Part shown: positions 35,886 through 42,908 of the stretch, piece after piece
Numbering within the stretch: position 1 is the stretch's first letter
How the letters are laid out: the number at the start of each line of letters is the position of its first letter
Assembly (NCBI GenBank): GCA_041287705.1
Contig: JBGGNE010000338.1
Coordinates: 1-64,000 of the forward strand
Length of the DNA: 64,000 nt
From: LW23 sp041287705
GTDB lineage: Bacteria > Verrucomicrobiota > Verrucomicrobiia > Methylacidiphilales > UBA1321
Direction of reading: 5' to 3'
The notes under the pieces: model-generated
What the model was told of the DNA's origin: nothing
The model's database searches: none
The model's input: only the letters and a program-made list of their open reading frames with translations
Translations under genes and position numbers: made by a program

Positions 35886-36176
35886 ATGGGCATCTTTGGA
35901 CTGGTTGTCGGGCGACCCAATCCAGATGCGCCAGCATCCGCAAAGCCCCGGCTGCCTCAAGCTGCGGTGCTGCATCGCGAGCAATATCAGGTAACGAAGC
36001 AGACAGAGGCGATCGCGCAGTATGATGACATCATTGGCGCTTTTTTACGCCTCGCAAAACTGCCCCAGCAGAAGTGGACGGAGCACTCGCTGAGTCGTAT
36101 CAAGGGTGCGGAAACGCCTGGCAATCGCGTCCTGCTCCAGGAAATCATACGCCGCCTGGGATTCAAGCTTCGCTGA
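35886..36176 (+). CDS. Small hypothetical protein
   Basis: A 96-residue basic protein of unknown family. It starts with MGIFGLVVGRPNPDAP and has a helical second half (IAQYDDIIGAFLRLAKLPQQK, then NRVLLQEIIRRLGFKLR). It is divergent from the AAA+ operon with a 96-base gap, and its last 14 bases overlap the 3' end of the amine oxidase gene in the opposite direction. Its position suggests a possible link to the helicase operon, but nothing in the sequence proves it. It could be a chance frame; the ordered helix pattern speaks for a real gene. Confidence 0.5.
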   Translation: MGIFGLVVGRPNPDAPASAKPRLPQAAVLHREQYQVTKQTEAIAQYDDIIGAFLRLAKLPQQKWTEHSLSRIKGAETPGNRVLLQEIIRRLGFKLR

Positions 36177-37602
36177 GATGAGTCTGCCGGCCCGCTGCTT
36201 CCGCAATACGGCGCGCCACTGCGGCACCGCTTTCCAGCGCGCCTTCCATCATTCCGCTAAAGCGGTAGCTGGTATGCTCGCCGGCAAAGTGAAGCGGGCC
36301 GATTCCCGCCTCCCATGCGTCGCCTATACGCGTTATCTGTCCGGGGGCGGGAAAGCTGTAGCCACCCATGGTGTGTGGATCGACCGGCCAGGCCATATAG
36401 CGGCCACGCAACCAGTTCTGGGTAAAGCCGGGGTAGATGGCTTCCATCTCCCCATTCAGAAACTCCTTTCGCCTGGATTCTGCGATGTCAAGGCCAGCCC
36501 GGGTTGCTCCAGCGCTGCAAAAACCGACAAGACACGCAGGACCGTCGCCGACCGGCTGGTTGTCTGTCCCTTCCCAGGTAATGCTGATGGGACCGTTGCT
36601 GAGACTTTCCGGACTCTGCAGTTCCTTTTGCCAGAACCGGGTTCGTACGGCAGCCAGGTATTTGGCGCTGGTACCCATCTGCGCGGACGAAAGGCGTTCG
36701 GGCAAATCAGGCTTAAAATGAAGGCGACTCCACAAGCCTGGAGGCAAAGTCAGGACGGCGAAGTCTCCTTCAAATATGTCGCCTTTCGCTGTCTTAACTC
36801 TGATCAGGCCCGCGTTGTTATCGCCCGCATCCACCTCTGTCACCAGAGTTTCCAGACGGATGCGCTCGGCCCCAATAGCCGTTGCCAGGCACGTAGCCAG
36901 CTGATCGTTTCCGCCCTGGCATCGATGTGATTCGGATTCTGTCCAGTAGCGCTCTATTCCACCGCCTTTAATTTGCGCCAGGAGGCCGAGGTAGCTCATG
37001 CGCTCAGGTTCAACGCCGTACTCCACTGCAATGCTGGTGTACATGGTGCGCCTGGTAAATGAATCGGTGTCCAAAGCATGAACCCACTCGGCCATGGTAC
37101 GGTGATCCAACTCAACAGCCCCGGAAGACAGCCATGGACGCACCTCGTCGATTGCCCGTGCGTCGTTATTCAGTGTACTGAAAAAGTCATCAATCGTGCG
37201 CCAGAGACGGTTTTCCTTGAGGCTGGGTAGCCGCCGTCCATCAATAACGATCGGTGCGTCCGCACGAGGATCTTCCGTAACTGGAAGCATCGTGAGGCCG
37301 AAACGCCGGGCGTAGTGCCACCAGCGGGGATGGTTGGCCCCAATGAGTTCGCCGCCGCCCTCCACAATGCGGCCGGGCAGGAAATCGCGCAGCGTGACTA
37401 CACGACCGCCGATACGATCGCGCGCCTCCAGCACGGTAATATCAAATCCGGCATGCAAGAGCTCAAACGCCGCCGTCAATCCCGCTAACCCGGCGCCTAT
37501 CACCACAACCTTGCCCCTGGACTGAGATGTTATGCACGAATAGGCAGGTGCAGGAGTGGCCGTGGCAGCTATAGTCTGTGCGCTGGCAATTCCGGTAATC
37601 AT
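36163..37602 (-). CDS. Flavin monoamine oxidase family protein
   Basis: A 479-residue FAD-dependent amine oxidase. The dinucleotide-binding motif GAGLAGLTAAFELLHAG is followed by VLEARDRIGGR; the C-terminal FAD motif is LHFAGEHTS with SGMMEGALESGAAVARRI. These are the marks of the monoamine oxidase/polyamine oxidase family; the amine substrate is unknown. The N-terminus before the FAD motif (ITGIASAQTIAATATPAPA) looks like the end of a signal peptide. Upstream in the same frame hydrophobic codons continue for 16 residues without an ATG, GTG, TTG or CTG start, so the true start is unclear or a frameshift has split the signal. Confidence 0.85.
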   Translation of the reverse strand: MITGIASAQTIAATATPAPAYSCITSQSRGKVVVIGAGLAGLTAAFELLHAGFDITVLEARDRIGGRVVTLRDFLPGRIVEGGGELIGANHPRWWHYARRFGLTMLPVTEDPRADAPIVIDGRRLPSLKENRLWRTIDDFFSTLNNDARAIDEVRPWLSSGAVELDHRTMAEWVHALDTDSFTRRTMYTSIAVEYGVEPERMSYLGLLAQIKGGGIERYWTESESHRCQGGNDQLATCLATAIGAERIRLETLVTEVDAGDNNAGLIRVKTAKGDIFEGDFAVLTLPPGLWSRLHFKPDLPERLSSAQMGTSAKYLAAVRTRFWQKELQSPESLSNGPISITWEGTDNQPVGDGPACLVGFCSAGATRAGLDIAESRRKEFLNGEMEAIYPGFTQNWLRGRYMAWPVDPHTMGGYSFPAPGQITRIGDAWEAGIGPLHFAGEHTSYRFSGMMEGALESGAAVARRIAEAAGRQTHLSEA

Positions 37603-37735
37603 GAGGAGAGCGGTAAAAGCACATCTTCGCCTGAGGTGGACAAGAGCTACTCAAAGTAAGCAAAGCAGAAGCAGCTCCACGCATCAATAACCTGTACATC
37701 TCTTCTTTCAGAAAATCTGGGCGATGCAGTTGGGA

Positions 37736-37759
37736 GATTCCTTATCCGGGTAAGGAATC
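37736..37759. promoter_or_regulatory. 24-bp inverted repeat between divergent genes
   Basis: GATTCCTTA (37736-37744) and TAAGGAATC (37751-37759) are perfect inverted arms around TCCGGG. It lies 81 bases upstream of the PocR/AraC gene and 133 bases upstream of the amine oxidase start, where an operator would be expected. The CCTTA/TAAGG core resembles the half-sites of the 6-25 kb regulon but has a 6-base spacer in place of 2. Confidence 0.5.
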
Positions 37760-37840
37760 ATCCTACCCAGTATTGGCTGCTGCACGACTATTGCAGAACG
37801 GAGCATCATGATAGTCTGAGGCTTAAATCCTGGTTACAAA

Positions 37841-38785
37841 ATGAAGACAAACAAAGATTTGGTTGCCCGGCTGGCCGATTCAGAGCTCTTTCGCGGATAT
37901 CAGGAGTCCTACTCTACAGCCACGGGAATGCCGCTGATCCTGCTTCCGCTCGAAAATGTAGACTTGTCCTTCAGCGAGAGCGCGCATCAAAACCCGTTTT
38001 GCCGTCTGATGACCAAAACCAGCCGGCTCTGCGCCGCCTGTCTTCAGATGCAGAATGATCTGCGGGAAAAAGCCTTCCGCGTGCCCGCCACCACCATGTG
38101 TGTTCATGGACTTTGCGAGGCGGCGGTGCCGGTCAGGAACGGCGAGGAGGTCATCGGCTTCTTCCAGACAGGCCAGGTTTTTCTAAAGACACCAAAAGAA
38201 GCCGAGATCGAACGGGTTCTCGAAAATGTTGCCTCGCTGGGGTTGGATATTCCTTCGAAAGCATTGAGGAAGACTTACCTCAGGACGCTGACTATTCCGC
38301 AAAAGCAATTTTCCGCGATGCTACAGATATTAGTCTATTTCGCCGAAACCTTCTCTGGCAAATGCTCGCAGCTTCTTGTCGCGGAATCTTCATTCGTGCA
38401 TCCTATCGCCGTTAAAGCCAAAGCTGTCATCCAACAGCGATACAAAGAAGATATCTCACTATCGTGGATCGCTAACCAGGTTCATGCCAGCCCGTTCCAC
38501 CTGTGCAAGGTCTTCCGGGAGTTCGTTGGGATGACTTTTACCGATTATCTCTCAAGAACACGTATTGAGCATGCAAAAGAACTGCTGGTGAAGCGGAATC
38601 TGTCTGTTAGTGAGATAGCTTATGAAGTGGGATTTCGCTCGCTTACGCATTTCAATCGCTGCTTTAAAGCGATTGTGGGAAAGTCACCTACGCAGTACCG
38701 CAAACATATTCTCTTCTGTCGCCTTAACTTCTGTGCAGAATCGGTCGAAAAACAGTATGAGCGCCAGGATGTACTGCGCGTGTAA
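37841..38785 (+). CDS. PocR-domain AraC-family regulator
   Basis: A 314-residue regulator with an N-terminal PocR sensory domain (about residues 10-175) and a C-terminal AraC DNA-binding domain (about 205-300). The PocR part shows its cysteine-rich pattern with NPFCRLM, LCAACLQMQ and the later MCVHGLCEAAVPV and GEEVIGFFQTGQVF segments; such domains are thought to bind small hydrocarbon derivatives or metals. The HTH part has ISLSWIANQVHASPFHLCKVF and SVSEIAYEVGFRSLTHFNRCF. It is 6 bases upstream of the histidine kinase gene, so regulator and kinase are likely co-expressed. Confidence 0.88.
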   Translation: MKTNKDLVARLADSELFRGYQESYSTATGMPLILLPLENVDLSFSESAHQNPFCRLMTKTSRLCAACLQMQNDLREKAFRVPATTMCVHGLCEAAVPVRNGEEVIGFFQTGQVFLKTPKEAEIERVLENVASLGLDIPSKALRKTYLRTLTIPQKQFSAMLQILVYFAETFSGKCSQLLVAESSFVHPIAVKAKAVIQQRYKEDISLSWIANQVHASPFHLCKVFREFVGMTFTDYLSRTRIEHAKELLVKRNLSVSEIAYEVGFRSLTHFNRCFKAIVGKSPTQYRKHILFCRLNFCAESVEKQYERQDVLRV

Positions 38786-38791
38786 GCGCCC

Positions 38792-40000
38792 ATGAACCAA
38801 TCTTCTGACAACGCATCGTTTCTATCCTCCGTCCGTACGGGAAATCTGGACGAAAAACTGCGTAACGCGTTGAAAGACATTATCGATATTAGAGCTGCAC
38901 TGGATGAACATTCCATCGTGGCAGTAACCAATAGCCTGGGACAGATTACGTATGTTAACGATAAATTCTGTTCTATTTCCAAATATTCACGTGAAGAGCT
39001 TCTGAAGAAGGATCATCGGCTGATCAACTCCGGTTATCATTCCAAAGAATTTTTCCGAGAGCTCTGGACTACGATTAAGCAAGGCAAGCCATGGCGGGAT
39101 GAAATTCGCAATCGGGCGAAAGACGGCACCTATTATTGGGTAGACACGACAATCTACCCTGTACTTGATGACAACGGCAGACCGTCACAGTTTATTGCTC
39201 TCCGCAATGATATTACCAAAAGGAAAGAGCACGAAGAGCAGCTGAAAGCATTAACGGAGGAACTGTCCAAGAAAATTGCGGCCGATGCCGAGCTTGCCCA
39301 GGTAAGGTCCGCATTGATGGAAAGTGAAAAGGAACTCCTCCAGATCAGCGAACGGGAAAAGCAACGCATCGGGGCTGATCTGCATGACAATCTCGGGCAG
39401 CAACTGACGGCGGTTGAGCTACTGTGCCACTCACTTCGTGAAGACCTTCGCAGCATGCCGGCACTGGAAACGCGGATGGGCAAGATATGTCAGTATCTGC
39501 GGGAATCCGTGGTTCAGACGCGCCAGCTTGCCCGTGGTCTCATGCCTGTTTCGTTCGACGAAGAAGGACTTGCCGAAAGCCTGGAGCTTATGCTCTCCCG
39601 CATGGGAAGCCGCGGGGTGGAATGCGTATTTCTTTGCAGCGTGGCGGTAAGCATTAAAGAGCTGGCGGTGGCAAGCCATCTCTATCACATAGTTCAGGAG
39701 GGCGTGAACAATGCCCTTAAACATGCCAGTCCGCGCCGCGTAACCGTTACCCTTACCCAGGATGCCCATGCAACCTCCGTTATGGTACAGGACGATGGAG
39801 CAGGGTTCTCCGTTAGCGTGCCAAATAAGCTAGGCATTGGCTTGCAAATCATGCGTCACCGGGCAAACGTGATAGGAGCCGCATTCGACATTCACTCTAT
39901 CCCCAGGATGGGTACCCTTATTACATGCACGCTGGTGCATAAAGCTGAAAATGGCACGAAAACGAAATCAGCCAGACGGCGGAGCAAAAACAGTGCCTGA
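38792..40000 (+). CDS. Cytosolic PAS-domain histidine kinase (NarL-type HisKA_3)
   Basis: A 402-residue sensor kinase without membrane segments. A PAS domain (about residues 35-145, with VNDKFCSISKYSREELL and YYWVDTTIYPVLDDNGR) is followed by a coiled coil, a HisKA_3 dimerisation domain with the phospho-acceptor His198 in ADLHDNLGQ, and an HATPase domain (HIVQEGVNNALKHA, QDDGAGF, GIGLQIM). The PAS type resembles Aer-like redox or FAD-binding sensors (YVNDKFC, DHRLINS). Its 3' end overlaps the response regulator start by 50 bases, so the two form a two-component pair. Confidence 0.92.
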   Translation: MNQSSDNASFLSSVRTGNLDEKLRNALKDIIDIRAALDEHSIVAVTNSLGQITYVNDKFCSISKYSREELLKKDHRLINSGYHSKEFFRELWTTIKQGKPWRDEIRNRAKDGTYYWVDTTIYPVLDDNGRPSQFIALRNDITKRKEHEEQLKALTEELSKKIAADAELAQVRSALMESEKELLQISEREKQRIGADLHDNLGQQLTAVELLCHSLREDLRSMPALETRMGKICQYLRESVVQTRQLARGLMPVSFDEEGLAESLELMLSRMGSRGVECVFLCSVAVSIKELAVASHLYHIVQEGVNNALKHASPRRVTVTLTQDAHATSVMVQDDGAGFSVSVPNKLGIGLQIMRHRANVIGAAFDIHSIPRMGTLITCTLVHKAENGTKTKSARRRSKNSA

Positions 40001-40670
40001 CGCCACATTGCCACGGAAAAAGAGCCTTCTTGTTGTTGATGATCATCCGTTGATGCGATCGGGCCTTGCCCAGCTCATTAATTCGCAGCCGGACATGGTG
40101 GTAATGGGAGAGGCGGGCAATCCCGGCGAGGCCCTTACGCTGCTTTCCCTTTCGCTGCCGGATCTGCTGCTCACGGACCTCACGATGCCGGGGCGGTCCG
40201 GAACTGAGTTTATCAAGGATCTCTCGGCCTCGTACCCTGATCTGCCCATTCTCGTGATCTCCATGCACGACGAAACCGTCTATGCCGAAAGATGTCTGCG
40301 CGCGGGAGCCCGCGGTTACATCATGAAAGAAGCCGGCAGCGAAAAACTCCTTACGGCCGTGCGATGCGTGCTTAACGGCGAAACGTATGTAAGCGCTGCC
40401 ATGTCAGAGCGCATCCTGCGAAATCTTTCCTCGCGCAAACCAAGAGGATCGCACTCTCCCATACAAAAGCTGAGCGACAGAGAATTCGAAGTTTTCCAGC
40501 TCATAGGCGTGGGCAAGAGCACTCGCGACATCGCCGGCCAGTTGAACCTGAGTCCAAAAACGGTCGATGTTCACCGGGCGCATATCAGGGAAAAGCTGGA
40601 GCTGGGCGACATCACGGCCCTTGTGCGCTATGCCGTGCGCTGGATGGAGGTCCAAAATCCCGGCTCCTGA
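39951..40670 (+). CDS. NarL/LuxR-family response regulator
   Basis: A 239-residue response regulator. The receiver domain (about 25-140) has the acidic pair VVDDHP, the phospho-acceptor Asp76 in LLTDLTMPG, SMHDE and the conserved lysine in YIMKEAGS. The LuxR helix-turn-helix (about 170-230) reads LSDREFEVFQLIGVGKSTRD, then LNLSPKTVDVHRAHIREKL. It overlaps the kinase gene by 50 bases; a later start near 40000 is possible, since the first 24 residues are not part of the receiver fold. The kinase is its likely phospho-donor. Confidence 0.92.
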   Translation: MARKRNQPDGGAKTVPDATLPRKKSLLVVDDHPLMRSGLAQLINSQPDMVVMGEAGNPGEALTLLSLSLPDLLLTDLTMPGRSGTEFIKDLSASYPDLPILVISMHDETVYAERCLRAGARGYIMKEAGSEKLLTAVRCVLNGETYVSAAMSERILRNLSSRKPRGSHSPIQKLSDREFEVFQLIGVGKSTRDIAGQLNLSPKTVDVHRAHIREKLELGDITALVRYAVRWMEVQNPGS

Positions 40671-40694
40671 TTCTGCCTGCCCGGAATTTCGAGT

Positions 40695-40749
40695 AGGGAT
40701 TTCCCTTATCGAACCAGTGGATATTGTCTTATTTTCAATTATACAATAT
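40695..40749. promoter_or_regulatory. Promoter region with two inverted repeats before the 154-residue gene
   Basis: AGGGA-TT-TCCCT (40695-40706) is followed by ATATTGT (40721-40727) and its inverted partner ACAATAT (40743-40749), 15 bases apart. The second repeat surrounds an AT-rich stretch containing TATACAAT, a plausible -10 box, and ends 17 bases before ATG 40767. The pair of arms could be regulator sites, possibly for the adjacent response regulator; this is unproven. Confidence 0.35.
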
Positions 40750-40766
40750 GGGAATAGACTCCGCTC

Positions 40767-41231
40767 ATGAATATAGGCCGGCATTCTTCACCCTTCGCGA
40801 CAGAAGATGAACTTCTTGAAGCCGTTGTAGTCTATGAGGATGCTTCGGCGGCAGAACGGGCCTTGTCCACTCTTAAGCACCTTACTCTGGGACTTGGGGA
40901 TGCAGCAGCGGCTTTCCGTCCCCGTCTCTGCAGATTTGATGTCGTCGACAGGAATTTGCTTGCTGAAACAGACACGGGCGATGCCACAGCACCCAGGCTG
41001 GTCTTCATTTGCTCGAACGGTAACCAGCCCCTGCCGGAGAAAGTAAAGACATGGATCTCGGGGACACTGGCAAAAAACACCCATCTGCTGCTAGCGGTCG
41101 TGGCGCTGATCGGGGCCGACAGCGATTCTGTATATGGAGAACAGGAAATTAAGTACCTCGAAAAGTTGGCTCTGGAGTCCGGCTTTCACTTTTTTACGCC
41201 ATATCTTACGGACGAGCGGGTCGCAGCTTAG
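40767..41231 (+). CDS. Hypothetical protein in the stress cluster
   Basis: A 154-residue protein of unknown family. It shows a regular alpha/beta pattern: EAVVVYEDASAAERALSTLK near the start, LVFICSNGNQPLPEKVKTWI in the middle and LLLAVVALIGADSDSVYGE towards the end, suggesting a small three-layer fold like a receiver or flavodoxin-like domain. No catalytic motif is recognisable. It lies between the response regulator and the universal stress proteins and likely shares their regulation. Confidence 0.65.
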   Translation: MNIGRHSSPFATEDELLEAVVVYEDASAAERALSTLKHLTLGLGDAAAAFRPRLCRFDVVDRNLLAETDTGDATAPRLVFICSNGNQPLPEKVKTWISGTLAKNTHLLLAVVALIGADSDSVYGEQEIKYLEKLALESGFHFFTPYLTDERVAA

Positions 41232-41728
41232 GCACCCTTGTCCCTTCATATAGGAAGCGCGTAACGAATACCTAGTTTTAATTCATCGGTAAAGTCCGTA
41301 GGGATTAAAATAGTGCTGATCCCGTGGTCAGGGGCCTGATACTCGGTTCTGACATGTTCTCTAAGGGTAACGTCACTGGCAGGCATAGTGGTAAAAAGGG
41401 AACAGGTTGGTGAGCCATTAGCAATCGGACCTGTTCTGAGCTGGGGCGAGCTGGGGCGAAATGCTGAATTGCTTTTGCAGTGGAAAAAGTGTGGCATCTG
41501 TTAAGGCTTCTTAAAGCAAGCTTCATTTAAGGACGGTTCACTCCACATATTATTAAAAGCACACCTTTGTGTGTCATTTTGAGAATGGATTGCTTTATGC
41601 AAACCAACATCATCAACAAAATATGATGATAAATGGACAAGAAATGAGAAGAAGCCCCAGCACAAGAATTGTGTAGATTAAGCCAAAATGTGGAGAGTAA
41701 TCGCCCGTAGCTATGGAAGGTTGTTAGC
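41232..41728. other. AT-rich intergenic stretch with a relic gene
   Basis: This 497-base stretch holds a truncated universal stress protein frame on the minus strand (41246-41497) and then an AT-rich zone (41530-41700) likely to carry the promoter of the intact stress-protein gene. Two direct copies of GCTGGGGCGA (41440-41449, 41450-41459) lie inside the relic. I see no other gene. Confidence 0.5.
41246..41497 (-). pseudogene. Relic of a universal stress protein gene (N-terminal part)
   Basis: This 83-codon frame on the minus strand ends with ISTILIPTDFTDELKLGIRY, close to the start of the intact neighbour (SSILIPVDFTEESMRAFTYA). Both have a long, divergent N-terminal extension before this UspA-like strand and helix. 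The frame stops right after ALPI, where the intact protein continues with about 100 further residues; the rest of the domain is missing. It therefore looks like a truncated paralogue lying head to head with the intact copy. Confidence 0.5.
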
Positions 41729-42286
41729 ATGAACTTTACATTCTTCTCCCAGCCTGCGGCAGAAAAAGAAAGTACAGCACCGGCCATCACATCCAGTTCC
41801 GGGGTCAGCAATTCCAGAACCCCTCAGGATTCATTGTTACGCACTGAAGTCAGCCCAAAGAAATATAGTTCAATCCTGATCCCCGTAGACTTTACGGAAG
41901 AATCGATGAGAGCATTCACCTATGCCATGCCGCTCATTGAAAAGTTTTCCTCGAAAGTCATTCTTCTGCATGTAATCGATCCCAGGCTTTACGCGCCTGA
42001 GCTTCCCTATGATTCCGTTCAGGATCTCCTGCCAATAGAAGATGCCAGGCAATCCCTGCGGGCAACTGCGGAGACCATGCTTAAGCCGGAGCAGTTGGAG
42101 AAGACCCTGGTGATTGTAGGCCGACCGTTTAGCGCCATTGTGGATGTTGCCGAAAGACAGCACGTCGATCTTATTATCCTTACCTCGCACTGCGATACGG
42201 GCTGGAACCACTTCTTCTTCGGCAGCCAGGCGGAAACCATCACCCGGTACGCCCCTTGCCCCGTGCTCATCGTGCCCAAGATGTAG
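41729..42286 (+). CDS. Universal stress protein (UspA family)
   Basis: A 185-residue protein with one Usp domain after an unusual ~45-residue Ser/Thr-rich N-terminal extension. The domain starts with SSILIPVDFTEESMRAFTYA, has KVILLHVIDP as second strand and ends with VDLIILTSHCDTGWNHFFFG, then SQAETITRYAPCPVLIVPK. The G-S-x(n)-P-V-L-I-V end is typical of the ATP-binding Usp branch, though the exact G-2x-G-9x-G spacing is altered. Such proteins protect cells under starvation and stress. It lies between the unknown 154-residue gene and the ribosome-hibernation-like gene. Confidence 0.85.
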   Translation: MNFTFFSQPAAEKESTAPAITSSSGVSNSRTPQDSLLRTEVSPKKYSSILIPVDFTEESMRAFTYAMPLIEKFSSKVILLHVIDPRLYAPELPYDSVQDLLPIEDARQSLRATAETMLKPEQLEKTLVIVGRPFSAIVDVAERQHVDLIILTSHCDTGWNHFFFGSQAETITRYAPCPVLIVPKM

Positions 42287-42483
42287 CGCTGGCCGGCCGG
42301 GAGGATACGCAAAATGGTCAATCTATGACAACAGGTGGAGAGAATCTGCCTTGGAACTCCGCTACTCTTCAATTGCAGACGTGCAAGCTCTTGATCCGGC
42401 TGTCTGCGAAAGGCGGCAGCCGGTTGACAGGCCTCGAACATCAGAGGCGAATTCCTCACCTGCTGAGTATTTAACCGAGAATT

Positions 42484-42813
42484 ATGAATATTGTGGCCAA
42501 CACTTCCAGTGCATTCGCAGAGCCAGCCGATCTGATACTATATGTCGAAACTACCATTAGCGATACTCTGGGACGGCTGACTCGTCAATTCGTCAGCCTG
42601 GATATGTATCTGCACCGTGCGCAAATAGTAAACGGTAAAGGCAGGGACAACCGATGTCTGATTGAAGTCTGCATGATGCATCACCATACCATTGCGGTAA
42701 TGGAAGAGGCGGAAACCCTCGGAAAGGCAATCAAGGGTGCCGTGGAACGCCTCAAAATAGCGGCGGAACGCATCATGGTTCCCGTTACTGTAGAACCGAT
42801 ACTATTATCATAA
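42484..42813 (+). CDS. RaiA/HPF-like ribosome hibernation protein
   Basis: A 109-residue protein with the beta-alpha-beta-beta-beta-alpha order of the S30AE (RaiA/HPF) family. The first helix (LYVETTISDTLGRLTRQF) leads into a strand (LDMYLHRAQI), a turn (GKGRDNR), then CLIEVCMMHHHTIAVMEEAE and the last helix LGKAIKGAVERLKIAAER. This matches family proteins that sit in the ribosome decoding region in stationary phase. The basic residues of the final helix are kept, but overall similarity is modest. The neighbouring stress genes support the call. Confidence 0.6.
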   Translation: MNIVANTSSAFAEPADLILYVETTISDTLGRLTRQFVSLDMYLHRAQIVNGKGRDNRCLIEVCMMHHHTIAVMEEAETLGKAIKGAVERLKIAAERIMVPVTVEPILLS

Positions 42814-42908
42814 AATGAAATAGTGCGCATCCCTTTCACAAGCAACTGACTCAGCATTCAATGCAAAGCGGAAGACAGCTTCCCATTCGGATCTGTATCT
42901 ACACCACC

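Noticed and set aside
41440..41459. Two direct copies of GCTGGGGCGA as a possible repeat array
   Set aside because: Only two adjacent 10-base units with no spacers; not a CRISPR or a meaningful tandem array.
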